In this document: positions 31,691 to 40,936 of the stretch, piece after piece | Layout: every line of letters begins with the position of its first letter | Position numbering within the stretch: position 1 is the stretch's first letter | Assembly: GCA_013176395.1 (NCBI GenBank) | Contig: JABMLP010000007.1 | Location: 930,001-994,000 of the forward strand | DNA: 64,000 nucleotides | Reading direction: 5' to 3' | DNA from: Venturia oleaginea | Taxonomy: Eukaryota > Ascomycota > Dothideomycetes > Venturiales > Venturiaceae | Notes under the pieces: generated by a model | What the model saw: the letters and a program-made list of their open reading frames with translations, nothing else | Database searches by the model: none | What the model was told of the DNA's origin: nothing | Made by a program: the position numbers and the translations under genes

Positions 31691-31866
31691 TGTTATGGGC
31701 ATGGCCCATGGTTGGTATAGGCTAAGAGCCTAAGCCTGATTGAGTCTAGTATAGAGAAAGAACCTCATTGAGGTTCTCTGTTTGTAGATACCTTCACTCC
31801 TTAACTGAATCTAAACAATCTTTGGCTACGAGTATGCTGCGTCTTTCCAGCTACCGTCCCGTAATA
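31691..31866 (+). repeat. element 2 5' LTR
   Basis: 176 bp. Holds AACTGAATCTA (31803-31813), the complement of the first 11 internal bases. Confidence 0.95.
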
Positions 31867-31877
31867 TAGATTCAGTT
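31867..31877 (+). promoter_or_regulatory. self-priming primer-binding site, element 2
   Basis: TAGATTCAGTT starts directly after the 5' LTR and is exactly complementary (11 of 11) to AACTGAATCTA at 31803-31813, which would be near the 5' end of the transcript. This equals the length and place of the self-primer of Tf1-type elements. Confidence 0.75.
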
Positions 31878-31900
31878 CTTTACAAACCTAGGTGTACTTG

Positions 31901-32995
31901 ATGCGTAGCAACAGTACCCTATCGACTCCTACAACCTATACCCCTACTACCGACGACGACCCAATCGCGAGCATTACGCAAGGAATCGACAAACTCTCAA
32001 TGGCTCGAGCAAATTCGCCTGACACCGTACAACAATTGGTGGCAGCTCTGACCGCAGTCAGTGTTGATGGGAACACCGGTGCAAAAGCTATTGCATGGCC
32101 TAAATGGGACGGGAAAAGAGACAACTACACGCTGTTCAGATGGCAGATCAAGACAAAAATCACTGTTGAAAATGGGAAGCTTGGAAGCAATCAAGGAATA
32201 TGCGCGAACATCTTCAACGGGCTTCCGACAGAGAAACAACAACGCGTCATCCAATGGCTAAGCAATGGAGAGCAACATGACAACTACGAACCCGAGTCCT
32301 TTATCAAGCATATGGACGACAAGTTCTTAGATCATGAAGCGGAAGCTAAAGCTCTCGACGAGCTGAACAAGATTAGCCAAGGCAGCAGACAACCGTTCGA
32401 AGACTTCCGCCAGCAGTTCGAACAACTGACATCGCAAGCTGGATCCCTAGCGCCGCAAAGAGCCTCAAAGATCACTATCATGAACAACGCGCTCAACTAC
32501 TCCCTCCAACAGACCTTGAAATCAGTGCGATTGTCCAGGGACGACTACGACACTTACGTAAAAGATGTACAGTACTTCGCGACGAAGACAGAGGCTCTAT
32601 CCCACCAACGCCGCTATCCAAGTACGGATAAGGAGACGCCAACGACTCGAGGGAGGCCACAATCACCCCAAACAGTCAGTCGTGACGCAGAAGGCGATGT
32701 CGAAATGACTGGCATCAACGCCCTTTCAGCGCAGATCGCAGCACTGATAGCTCGGGTCGATACACTCGGAAAGGATGCGAAGAAGGACCGACGACCTAGA
32801 GCGAAATGGCGATCCCAAACAGAGTTCTTGGCACTTATACAAGCGGGCAAATGCGGGCGCTGTAAGAAGCCCAAGCACCATCCGAACGTATGCGAATTCC
32901 AACCAGCAACACGTCCAAAGACTCAGGTCACTGCGGTAATCACACAGCATACCGATGGCTCCCTACAGGAAGCCTCATCAGAGTCGGAAAACTAG
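31901..32995 (+). CDS. Gag polyprotein of element 2
   Basis: 364 aa from the ATG at 31901 (MRSNSTLSTPTTY). The middle part resembles Ty3-type capsid (WPKWDGKRDNYTLFRWQIK, FEDFRQQFEQLTSQAG). The zinc knuckle CGRCKKPKHHPNVC keeps CX2CX4HX4C spacing, but without the usual aromatic and glycine positions. Pol overlaps the last ~106 bases in the -1 frame. Confidence 0.88.
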   Translation: MRSNSTLSTPTTYTPTTDDDPIASITQGIDKLSMARANSPDTVQQLVAALTAVSVDGNTGAKAIAWPKWDGKRDNYTLFRWQIKTKITVENGKLGSNQGICANIFNGLPTEKQQRVIQWLSNGEQHDNYEPESFIKHMDDKFLDHEAEAKALDELNKISQGSRQPFEDFRQQFEQLTSQAGSLAPQRASKITIMNNALNYSLQQTLKSVRLSRDDYDTYVKDVQYFATKTEALSHQRRYPSTDKETPTTRGRPQSPQTVSRDAEGDVEMTGINALSAQIAALIARVDTLGKDAKKDRRPRAKWRSQTEFLALIQAGKCGRCKKPKHHPNVCEFQPATRPKTQVTAVITQHTDGSLQEASSESEN

Positions 32996-35900
32996 CTACC
33001 CTTGTGCATCGTCGCGCACGAGGGTCTGAAGTAGATGTACATGGCGAAGACATTACAAAGCTACCAGGCATAAGAGAAATCAAAGCAGCAAAGGATAGGA
33101 TGGAAAGTACACCCTTCTTGATAGATACCTTGATCAACGGAACTTCTTTCACCGAATCCTTCTTTGATAACGGCTGCCTCCCTTATGCTGCTTTCAGCGA
33201 GAAGAGTGTCCAAACACATCGTCTACCGCGCATCCCAATTGACACCAAACAATTGGCACTGGCTAAAGAGAGCCACGAGAACGGAGAAGACCTCCGTATT
33301 ACGCACATGACCTACGCTACGATCGACATTGATGGTCGAGCAGAGCGAGTCTATGGGTATATAGTGAAAGGATTGAGCTTCCCTATTATCCTAGGCAAGG
33401 CATGGGCAGAGAGAAACTGGGTGCGATATATAGCAGCTAAGAGAAAGCTGCTTATTGGTCAAGGATCCCAGCGCATCACGGTAAGAGAAAAGGGGTGGCT
33501 AGAACAGAACACCAAAGCGCGAGACCGGCTCGCTCACGTGCGGGCGGCTTGTCTAGTGTCAGGATCTGTATTTGCAGCTATTGTTGGAAGGGCCCAGCGA
33601 CGGTTGAGAAGAGATGGACCGGATGGTACACAAGTGCTGGCTATCTCGATGTCGGATATCAACAAGGCCCTAAGCAAGTTAGCAGAAAGAAAACAGAGAA
33701 AGACTGAGGAAGAAATCCGACAAGAGATACCAGAAGAAATAGCAGAGCATGCTGATGCCTTTCTCGACGACGAAGACGGAGAGATCGCGCCCCATCAAGA
33801 GGGTCGCGATCACGTTATCGAATTGATACGAGATGAACAAGGTCGCGAGGCAGAAGTTCCTTGGGGCCCATTATACGGCATGTCGAGGGAAGAGCTATTA
33901 GTCCTACGAAAAACACTTTCGGACTATATGGACAAGGGCTGGATACGCGCCAGCAACTCACCAGCGGCAGCCCCAGTCTTATTTGTAAGGAAACCAGGTG
34001 GAGGCATTCGGATGTGTGTAGACTATCGGGCACTGAATCGAATCACTCGATCGGACCGCTACCCATTGCCACTAATCCGAGAAACCCTACGAAATCTAGC
34101 AACAGCGCGTTGGTACACCAAACTTGACGTCAGAGCGGCATTTCATCGGCTCCGCATCAAGCACGGCGATGAGTGGAAAACGGCTTTTCGCACTCGATTT
34201 GGACTATTCGAATGGCTAGTTACCCCCTTCGGACTAGCTGGCGCACCCGCGAGCTTTCAACGATACATCAACGGAGTCCTACGGGAATCCCTAGATATCT
34301 GCTGTTCAGCCTACATGGACGATGTCTTGATATGGAGCGACGGCGACTATCTGGATCACATGGTTAAGGTTAACCAAATTCTTGCCAAGCTTAAGACTGC
34401 TGGACTTCGGCTAGACTTAAGCAAGTGCGAGTTTGCTGTTCAGGAGGTCAAATATCTGGGGTTCATTATCACTGCAGGAGAAGGGATCAAAGTCGACCCA
34501 GAGAAAGTTGCCGCGATTAAAGAATGGGAGGCTCCAGTCAATGTCACAGGCGTACGCTCCTTCCTAGGCTTTGCAAATTTCTACCGAGACTTCATCGACA
34601 ACTTCTCAGAGCTCTCCGACCCCTTAATCAAGTTAACACGGAAGGCCGTCGCTTTTGTCTGGAACAAAGAACATGAGAACGCCTTTCAAGTCTTGAAGGA
34701 GCTATTCATCTCCGCCCCAATACTGGCTCACTGGAATCCAGACCTGGATACGGTACTCGAGTGCGACTGCTCTGGCTACGCGCTGGGAGGCACGTTGTCG
34801 CAGAAGGATATGAAAGGAAAACTACGACCAGTAGCATACTTCTCCCGCAAGCTCACTGCGGCTGAATGTAACTACGAGATCCACGATAAAGAATTACTGG
34901 CAGTAATCAAGTCCATTGAACACTGGAGAGGAGAACTACGCAGTGTTGCAGCACCTTTCAAAGTCCTTACCGATCACAAGAATCTCCGCTACTTTATGAC
35001 AGCGCAGCGTTTGTCAGAGAGACAAGCAAGATGGTCGCTAATTCTATCTGAGTACCAATTCCAGCTGGAATTTCGCGCCGGAAAACTAGCGCAAAGACCA
35101 GACGCACTATCAAGAAGACATCAAGATATGCCACATGACAAGAACGACGAGAGACTACAAGGGCGAGTGGCCCAGTTGATCAAGGACGAATGGCTTCCTC
35201 CTCTTTCCGAGAGGACGACCGAAACAATCGCAATACAAGCCCTTATCTGCCCAGTCAATACACCGAATACATCCAATAGTACATGGGACGTTATACGGGA
35301 GCCCCAGCAAAATACTGGACTGGACGGTCGACACCAGCTGACTGCCGAAAACGGTCAACACCGGTCCACTACTAGGTACGGTCAAAACCGGTCAGTTGCA
35401 AAAGGATGCGATCTTTTCGAGAAACCAGAGTTACAACTTCTCTGGGATCGCGCAATAGCAGAGGACCAATCCTACGAAGCTATTCATACGGCTATAGTTA
35501 CTGGCGAACGTTCCTTTCCTCCAGAGCTTAAGTTGTCGGTACAGCTACCCGAATGCGAAGTAGACGACCACGGCGCGGTCACGAGAAGAGGGATCCTATG
35601 GGTACCAGATTGGGAACCGCTGCGAACAACGCTGGTCCAACAAACTCACGATTCCCATGTTACTGGACACCCAGGGAGAGATAGCACGCTTGCGATTCTA
35701 TCCAGAAGTTTCTTTTGGCCCCAACAATACAAGACAGTCCGGCAGTTTGTACGTAATTGCGACGTATGTGGGAGAACAGGAATATGGCGTGATAAGAAGC
35801 GAGGTCTTCTGAAACCACTTCCAATCCCGGCCCGCTTCCACAGCGAGCTATCAATCGATTTCATGACTGATTTGCCCGCGGAGGAAAACGGCCCAAAATA

Positions 35901-37080
35901 CCTCATGGTTATCACAGATCGCCTCCTCAAAAGTGTTACGTTGGAGGCTATGACTACAATGAGCGCCAAAGAGTGCGCGAAAAGGTTCTTACAATGCCAC
36001 TATCGCTACCACGGATTTCCCATGGCATTGACGTCGGACAGAGGCAGCAATTGGACAGGTCGTTTTTGGAGGAAGCTTTGCGAACTTACAAAGATTGAGC
36101 AGAGACTCTCTACAGCCTTTCATCCACAGACCGATGGCGCGACCGAGCGTATGAACCAGGAAGTTCTACGCTATCTCCGCGCCTTCATCGCATACTCCCA
36201 ACTAGACTGGCCAACGCTACTACCTACGGCTATGTTAGCACTGAACAATCGTGACTCTTCAGTCACAGGGATGAGTCCATTCTATCTAACCCACGGCTAC
36301 CATGCGGAACCAATCCAGAAAGTACAACGAATCTCACCCAGTAACTCACCAACAGCCGATGCCGAGACCTTTGTGCAACGAATAGAAGAGGCACAAGAAT
36401 ATGCACAGGCAGCGATGGCCTGGTCCCAGCAGAAGATGGAGAACGACGCCAACAGGTCACGTCAAGCTGCCGAAACGTTAAAAAAGGGCGACAAAGTCTG
36501 GTTGAACCTTAGGAATATCAATACTCCGCAGCTATCAAAGAAACTGTCGTGGACGCAAGCCAAATACACTGTCGAGAACCAGATCTCCCCGATGGTATAC
36601 GAGCTGGCTGACCTGCCAAGTGGTATCCATAACCGTTTCCACGTTGACCTACTCCGCCGAGCCGCAACCGACACACTGCCCTCACAAGAATCCGATGATA
36701 CCCAGCCGCCACCATTAGTGCCTCAAACCGAAGAAACAGAGGCTGAGTTTGAAGTAGAACGTATACTTCGCGCAGAGAAGAAACGGGTTGGGCGAGGCTG
36801 GGTTCGTCAGTTATTAATCAAATGGAAAGGCTATGCAGATCCCGATTGGCAGCCACGTTCATTATTCACAGAAGTCGAGGACTTAGACCGCTTCGAGGCA
36901 GAGTATGGCAAGGGCGACGGTGTCGGCGAAGATATAGGAGCTCAAACAGGGGCCCGAAGAAACCGAGTAGCGGTGGCCAGCGCCTTCGAATCTGCTACAA
37001 GCTGGCAGAAGCGATGTATGGCGTTTGTCTGTTTGATTATCCCACCTACCACACCCTCTTTAGTCCTGCACACCCGGTAA
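32890..37080 (+). CDS. Pol polyprotein of element 2 (PR-RT-RH-IN-chromodomain)
   Basis: 1,396 aa, listed from the first ATG in the frame, which overlaps gag and lies in the -1 frame; a gag-pol frameshift product is more likely than independent initiation. The protease-like region reads FFDNGCLPYAAF, with Asp-Asn-Gly in place of Asp-Ser/Thr-Gly. The reverse transcriptase has CCSAYMDDVLIWS, RNase H LECDCSGYALGGTLSQ, and integrase the HHCC finger (DSHVTGHPGRDS...CDVCGRTG) plus SDRGSNWTGRFW and FHPQTDGATERMNQE. The chromodomain is EFEVERILRAEK then LLIKWKGYADPDWQP. No internal stop. Confidence 0.94.
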   Translation: MRIPTSNTSKDSGHCGNHTAYRWLPTGSLIRVGKLATLVHRRARGSEVDVHGEDITKLPGIREIKAAKDRMESTPFLIDTLINGTSFTESFFDNGCLPYAAFSEKSVQTHRLPRIPIDTKQLALAKESHENGEDLRITHMTYATIDIDGRAERVYGYIVKGLSFPIILGKAWAERNWVRYIAAKRKLLIGQGSQRITVREKGWLEQNTKARDRLAHVRAACLVSGSVFAAIVGRAQRRLRRDGPDGTQVLAISMSDINKALSKLAERKQRKTEEEIRQEIPEEIAEHADAFLDDEDGEIAPHQEGRDHVIELIRDEQGREAEVPWGPLYGMSREELLVLRKTLSDYMDKGWIRASNSPAAAPVLFVRKPGGGIRMCVDYRALNRITRSDRYPLPLIRETLRNLATARWYTKLDVRAAFHRLRIKHGDEWKTAFRTRFGLFEWLVTPFGLAGAPASFQRYINGVLRESLDICCSAYMDDVLIWSDGDYLDHMVKVNQILAKLKTAGLRLDLSKCEFAVQEVKYLGFIITAGEGIKVDPEKVAAIKEWEAPVNVTGVRSFLGFANFYRDFIDNFSELSDPLIKLTRKAVAFVWNKEHENAFQVLKELFISAPILAHWNPDLDTVLECDCSGYALGGTLSQKDMKGKLRPVAYFSRKLTAAECNYEIHDKELLAVIKSIEHWRGELRSVAAPFKVLTDHKNLRYFMTAQRLSERQARWSLILSEYQFQLEFRAGKLAQRPDALSRRHQDMPHDKNDERLQGRVAQLIKDEWLPPLSERTTETIAIQALICPVNTPNTSNSTWDVIREPQQNTGLDGRHQLTAENGQHRSTTRYGQNRSVAKGCDLFEKPELQLLWDRAIAEDQSYEAIHTAIVTGERSFPPELKLSVQLPECEVDDHGAVTRRGILWVPDWEPLRTTLVQQTHDSHVTGHPGRDSTLAILSRSFFWPQQYKTVRQFVRNCDVCGRTGIWRDKKRGLLKPLPIPARFHSELSIDFMTDLPAEENGPKYLMVITDRLLKSVTLEAMTTMSAKECAKRFLQCHYRYHGFPMALTSDRGSNWTGRFWRKLCELTKIEQRLSTAFHPQTDGATERMNQEVLRYLRAFIAYSQLDWPTLLPTAMLALNNRDSSVTGMSPFYLTHGYHAEPIQKVQRISPSNSPTADAETFVQRIEEAQEYAQAAMAWSQQKMENDANRSRQAAETLKKGDKVWLNLRNINTPQLSKKLSWTQAKYTVENQISPMVYELADLPSGIHNRFHVDLLRRAATDTLPSQESDDTQPPPLVPQTEETEAEFEVERILRAEKKRVGRGWVRQLLIKWKGYADPDWQPRSLFTEVEDLDRFEAEYGKGDGVGEDIGAQTGARRNRVAVASAFESATSWQKRCMAFVCLIIPPTTPSLVLHTR

Positions 37081-37092
37081 GGAGGGGGGTAA

Positions 37093-37268
37093 TGTTATGG
37101 GCATGGCCCATGGTTGGTATAGGCTAAGAGCCTAAGCCTGATTGAGCCTAGTATAGAGAAAGAACCTCATTGAGGTTCTCTGTTTGTAGATACCTTCACT
37201 CTTTAACTGAATCTAAACAATCTTTGGCTACGAGTATGCTGCGTCTTTCCAGCTACCGTCCCGTAATA
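37093..37268 (+). repeat. element 2 3' LTR
   Basis: 176 bp; compared with the 5' LTR, GAGCCTAG replaces GAGTCTAG and CACTCTTTAAC replaces CACTCCTTAAC. Confidence 0.95.
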
Positions 37269-37296
37269 CTTTGTGTTCAAGTAATAACGAGTTGTG

Positions 37297-38079
37297 TTAT
37301 TGAGACATAATGAGATAGTGGGGGGAGTAGTAGTCTTGGCATATTTTGGCGGGTTGGGTGATCCAATACGTTATATCAGTTAACCCAAAATCACTACTCA
37401 CATCGAAGGGGCAGTGGCACGTGCTATCGATACGAAAATTTACCGGGGAATAGATTGCATTATGACCAGAATTGAGACGCCGTATAGGATGATATGATGC
37501 GGGACAGCGGACCACCTCAAACTGCCAGATTAATGGGATTAAATAGAAGGTTGGGATGTGGGTGAGATCCTTAGAAAGCCAACGTAGCCAAGTTCCAGGT
37601 TCGACTTGCTTCAACCAATGCAAGCTGGCAACCTGCCGCCAAGGCTTCTCGAAGTTTCGTGAAATCGATTTTTGTGATTTGAAAACTACATCTATCTCCA
37701 TCTCGCCACGCCTTCGGATCACGGTCATCTGGCACGTTTTATCTGTTGATTGGCCGGACGCAGGCCAGGGCACGTGAATTTTCATTGTGAGCGAGCAAGC
37801 CATTGAGCCCTGAGCCATACAGGCTTCCTCAGCCACACGGGGCTTCAGCCACGGGGTAGGTCTCAGGATGGCATGCCCACGGCTCAATTGCTTCTCGATT
37901 GAAGGCAAATGAGGTGCCCTACTGCCCGCACGTATAAGACGTTGGTTACAGGGTGTAGGCGGGTGGGAATCTAGATACAAGACGAGCCTCAGAGGGCTCA
38001 GAAGTCGTGCGATATGCGAGATCGCCATGTTGTTGTTGTCGCTTGGTCGGACGAGGCCCTTGCTCCACCAGATAGACAC
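37297..38079 (-). CDS. hypothetical ORF of 260 codons
   Basis: Uninterrupted minus-strand frame without any motif I recognise, lying directly beside a gypsy element in an otherwise gene-poor stretch. The composition is unremarkable (many Ser, Arg, Pro), there is no membrane segment or zinc motif, and no supporting splice structure. It may be a chance frame or an exon of a decayed gene. Listed only because of its length. Confidence 0.2.
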   Translation of the reverse strand: MSIWWSKGLVRPSDNNNMAISHIARLLSPLRLVLYLDSHPPTPCNQRLIRAGSRAPHLPSIEKQLSRGHAILRPTPWLKPRVAEEACMAQGSMACSLTMKIHVPWPASGQSTDKTCQMTVIRRRGEMEIDVVFKSQKSISRNFEKPWRQVASLHWLKQVEPGTWLRWLSKDLTHIPTFYLIPLIWQFEVVRCPASYHPIRRLNSGHNAIYSPVNFRIDSTCHCPFDVSSDFGLTDITYWITQPAKICQDYYSPHYLIMSQ

Positions 38080-38495
38080 TAGCAGTTAACCTGATTTGTA
38101 AAACGCACTTCCCAATACAACACATCGCGATTCTCGAAAAGCTAAAATAAGTGAGGAAGCACAATTTACTGCTGTGAATAGTATCTCCGCGCCCTCCAAC
38201 CGCCTGGTCCTAAATTTAGATGTGTAGTCTGCTGTGAATAACGACAAATACTCGCCCTGCCCAATCCACCTCCACCACTATATAGCAAAGAATGGCGTCG
38301 TCCAGCGCTCTTAGTGAAACATGATGAGAGAAAAGGTAAAGGCGGAGGATGCAGTTTAAAGGGTTGGGCTCTTAGGTTGGTATAACGTTCTAGGGGTGAA
38401 ACGAGGCAGTCATATAGTTATTTATAAGAAGATGAATTTGTTAAATATTGGAAAAGCTGCGATACATCTGCCAGTAATAAAGAGAGAGAAAGATA
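38080..38495. other. intergenic, downstream of the recombinase relic
   Basis: No feature recognised. It is AT-richer than its neighbours in places and contains the 3' side of the DUF3435 gene relic. Confidence 0.4.
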
Positions 38496-38892
38496 TCAAT
38501 GATGTCGTTCGTCCCCAAGTAGGGGAGGAAGACACGCCCCAAGAAGTGAGTAATCAGTTGGGCTTTCTAACCCAGTTTCCCCTACTGCAAGAGAATTATT
38601 GATTATTAAGCCAACCATTGTCGTCTCAGTGTCCGTCTCTACCTGTAGAGGACCGGTATCAGTGAAGTTAGTAAGGCTGGTCCCTATCTGGAACTCTGAA
38701 TAGAGCTTTTGAATCTTCCTCTTATCAATACCGTGGGCGTCGCAAAAGTGATCGAGAAGCTCACAGATGGTGCCGTAAACCACTCTTTCGCATAGCGGAT
38801 GAGGACAGATGGGTTCCCGACCTGGGCTTCCAATGCAGGCGATGTGTCCGTGAAGATGCTCTATGAGCTGTTTCCAGTCAGTCCACTCCTTG
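38496..38892 (-). pseudogene. DUF3435 tyrosine recombinase gene, 3' segment (after element 3 insertion)
   Basis: C-terminal part of the gene whose middle lies at 45034-46961. The minus strand reads KEWTDWKQLIEHLHGHI at the junction, then EPICPHPLC and a Cys/His pattern ending HFCDAHGIDK, the second half of a C2H2-like region, and then an acidic tail to the TGA at 38498-38496. Removing element 3 with one copy of its CCTTG duplication joins VK to EWTDW in frame. No stop inside this segment. Confidence 0.8.
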
Positions 38893-39203
38893 TGTTAAGG
38901 GATGGAATCCTTCTCTCTAGCTTATCCATGACTGGATTTCCAATTGTTCTCTTGTTATTCTGCAAGCTGTCATGTTCTATTTTGCAAGCTGTCATGTTCT
39001 ATTTCGCAAGCTGCCATGTTCTATTTTGCAAGCTGTCACGTTTCCATTTAAAGATACTTTCTAGAAGGATCTATTGTAAGAGGAGGATTATATATACGAG
39101 CTATCCTTCCTGTACTTACACTTTCTTCTCTGTACTTAGATACTTTGAAATACAAGCAGTCTTCTCTCACTTGCGAAACACCTTTGAGGGTTGAACTCTT
39201 ACA
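38893..39203 (+). repeat. element 3 5' LTR with tandem U3 repeats
   Basis: 311 bp. The U3 half holds four successive ~23-bp units of the type TTTTGCAAGCTGTCATGTTC (about 38956-39047). GTACTTAGATA at 39132-39142 is complementary to the primer-binding site. Confidence 0.95.
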
Positions 39204-39204
39204 T

Positions 39205-39215
39205 TATCTAAGTAC
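39205..39215 (+). promoter_or_regulatory. self-priming primer-binding site, element 3
   Basis: TATCTAAGTAC, one base after the LTR, is the exact complement (11 of 11) of GTACTTAGATA at 39132-39142 in the LTR. Confidence 0.75.
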
Positions 39216-39244
39216 CTCAATCTTACAAAGGAAGAAAGGCTCAC

Positions 39245-39595
39245 AGAGAGCAAGCTCCAAAAAGGAATTTCAAGAAGAGGACACTTGTCCTAATCCAAGA
39301 AGCGAGGGCCAACCTCAAGGGCCAAACAGAAAGGAATTTCAAGAAGAGGACACTTGTCCTAACTCAAGAAGCAAGGGCCAACCTCAAAGGCCAACTTCAA
39401 GGGCCAACCTCAAGGGCCAAACAAAAAGGGAATTCAAGAGAATTCAAGCTGAGATTTTCTAGAAGGTGCTAGAATCTCCAAGAAGCAAGGGCCAACCGAA
39501 AGGGCCAATCCAAAAAGGGAATTCAAGAGAATTCAAACTGAGATTTTCTAGAACGTGCTAGAATCTCCAAGAAGCAAGGGCAGGTCATCCTAAGA
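39245..39595 (+). repeat. tandem repeats in the element 3 leader
   Basis: Two interleaved repeat types: GAATTTCAAGAAGAGGACAC with GGGCCAACCTCAAGGGCCAA (about 39265-39420), and GGAATTCAAGAGAATTCAA with GAGATTTTCTAGAA.GTGCTA (two copies, about 39429-39585). Noncoding. Confidence 0.75.
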
Positions 39596-39866
39596 CAGCG
39601 TAGTCTTAGGAGTTGAAGCTGTAATAAGCTGAGGAAAGAAAGAGCTAGGAAGAGAGATTTAATACACTTGGCCTTCACAGTCCCTGGGAGCTCTGTCCTT
39701 AGTAATAAGGATTGCAGAGCGGACTATAGTGTAAAAATCCTTCTGGGATTCTATAGTCACCTTCCTATACTAATAGGCATTGACTCTATACTGCCTAGCA
39801 AATCTCTAGAGTAGAGCCTAGGAGTGTGTATAGTAGTGCTCTCTATTATCTCTCATAGGTGAAAAT

Positions 39867-40889
39867 ATGGAAGGAGAAGATCAGGAACAAAGAGTTCCTC
39901 AAGAACCCCAAGCCCTACAAGAAGCTATGGCAGCATTACAACATCAACTAGCCATTCAGAACGATGCTATTACGCGTATTCTTACAATCTTACCTAACAC
40001 TACTCGCTCTGAGAACGTAGTAGAAGGACAAGAGACTAAGAATTCACAAAAAGACAGAATACATAGGAAGAAAGCTGTACTTCCTAAGCTCCAAGAATTT
40101 GATGGCAAGCGTTCTGAATGGGCTCAGTGGTTTCAACAAGCAAGCATGAAGTTGGAGATAGACGCAGAGTCTATAGGGGATAGTAGGAACCAATTTGCCT
40201 ACATCTTCTCCTCTCTACGAGGCTCCGCAGCTCAGGCTACTCTGGCCTACGTAAAGACAGCTCCAGAGGAAGATAAAACGGGACAGAAATTGTTACAGTA
40301 TATGGACAACTTCTATGGCGATCCAGTACAACAACAAAGAGCTACTGTAAGCCTGTCCACAATCAAACAAAAAGAGAAAGAACCCTTCTTCTCTTTTCTT
40401 CCCCGTTTTGAAACCACTCTTGCTAATGCTGGAGGAATGACTTGGCCTGACGCTGTTAAAATTGCATTTCTACACAAAGCAATAAATCAAGAGCTGCGAA
40501 ACCAGAGAATAGGCCAATCTCAGAGTACCTCCTACCAGCAGTTTGTGTCCGATCTTTTGAATACAAGTATGCAAATCACTACAGCAAAGATGCTCTCTTC
40601 CTCAGAAGATAAGTTACGATTCAGAGATAAAGAGAAGTCTTTTAAAGATCTGAACGCTATGGACTGGGAGCCTACACGCGTAAACAAGTTAATAATTTCG
40701 TCTAAAGCCTATGAATATAGGAAGGCAAATAACCTCTGCTTACGCTGTGGGAAGGCCGGCCATAGAATGAAAGACTGCTGGTTGGATACAGAGGTAGAAA
40801 GAGTCACGCAACTTGGTTCAAAAAGGGCCAAAGGAACCACTGAGGAGAATGAAGAAGTTGAAGAAGAGGACTACTCGGAAAAAGAGTAG
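39867..40889 (+). CDS. Gag polyprotein of element 3
   Basis: 340 aa from the ATG at 39867. It has a Gln/Glu-rich coiled-coil start, a capsid-like region (FDGKRSEWAQWFQQASMKLE, FFSFLPRFETTLANAGG), a canonical CCHC knuckle CLRCGKAGHRMKDC, and a Glu-rich C-terminus ending at 40889. Pol is open in the -1 frame across the gag end. Confidence 0.92.
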   Translation: MEGEDQEQRVPQEPQALQEAMAALQHQLAIQNDAITRILTILPNTTRSENVVEGQETKNSQKDRIHRKKAVLPKLQEFDGKRSEWAQWFQQASMKLEIDAESIGDSRNQFAYIFSSLRGSAAQATLAYVKTAPEEDKTGQKLLQYMDNFYGDPVQQQRATVSLSTIKQKEKEPFFSFLPRFETTLANAGGMTWPDAVKIAFLHKAINQELRNQRIGQSQSTSYQQFVSDLLNTSMQITTAKMLSSSEDKLRFRDKEKSFKDLNAMDWEPTRVNKLIISSKAYEYRKANNLCLRCGKAGHRMKDCWLDTEVERVTQLGSKRAKGTTEENEEVEEEDYSEKE

Positions 40890-40936
40890 CCTCTATCCAA
40901 AGTCGTGGATGGAGGCGTAGAGTAGATAGAGCAAAA

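Larger units (their letters stand above)
31691..37268 (+). mobile_element. complete chromodomain Ty3/gypsy LTR retrotransposon (element 2)
   Basis: 5,578 bp. The 176-bp LTRs (31691-31866 and 37093-37268; TGTTATGGGC...CCCGTAATA) differ at two positions by eye. Gag and pol are full-length and open. A purine tract AAGGAGGGGGGTAA precedes the 3' LTR. The flanks TGATG and CTTTG do not match, so it is not in its original context (see the inversion finding). Two solo LTRs of the same family are at 30908-31083 and 55146-55321. Confidence 0.95.

Noticed and set aside
38893..39194. 100-codon frame repeated in both LTRs of element 3
   Set aside because: It appears in both copies only because the LTRs are the same; no protein motif.
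39245..39595. Protein-coding leader ORF with Gln/Arg repeats in element 3
   Set aside because: The frame arises from tandem noncoding repeats; gag starts cleanly at 39867 with its own domains.
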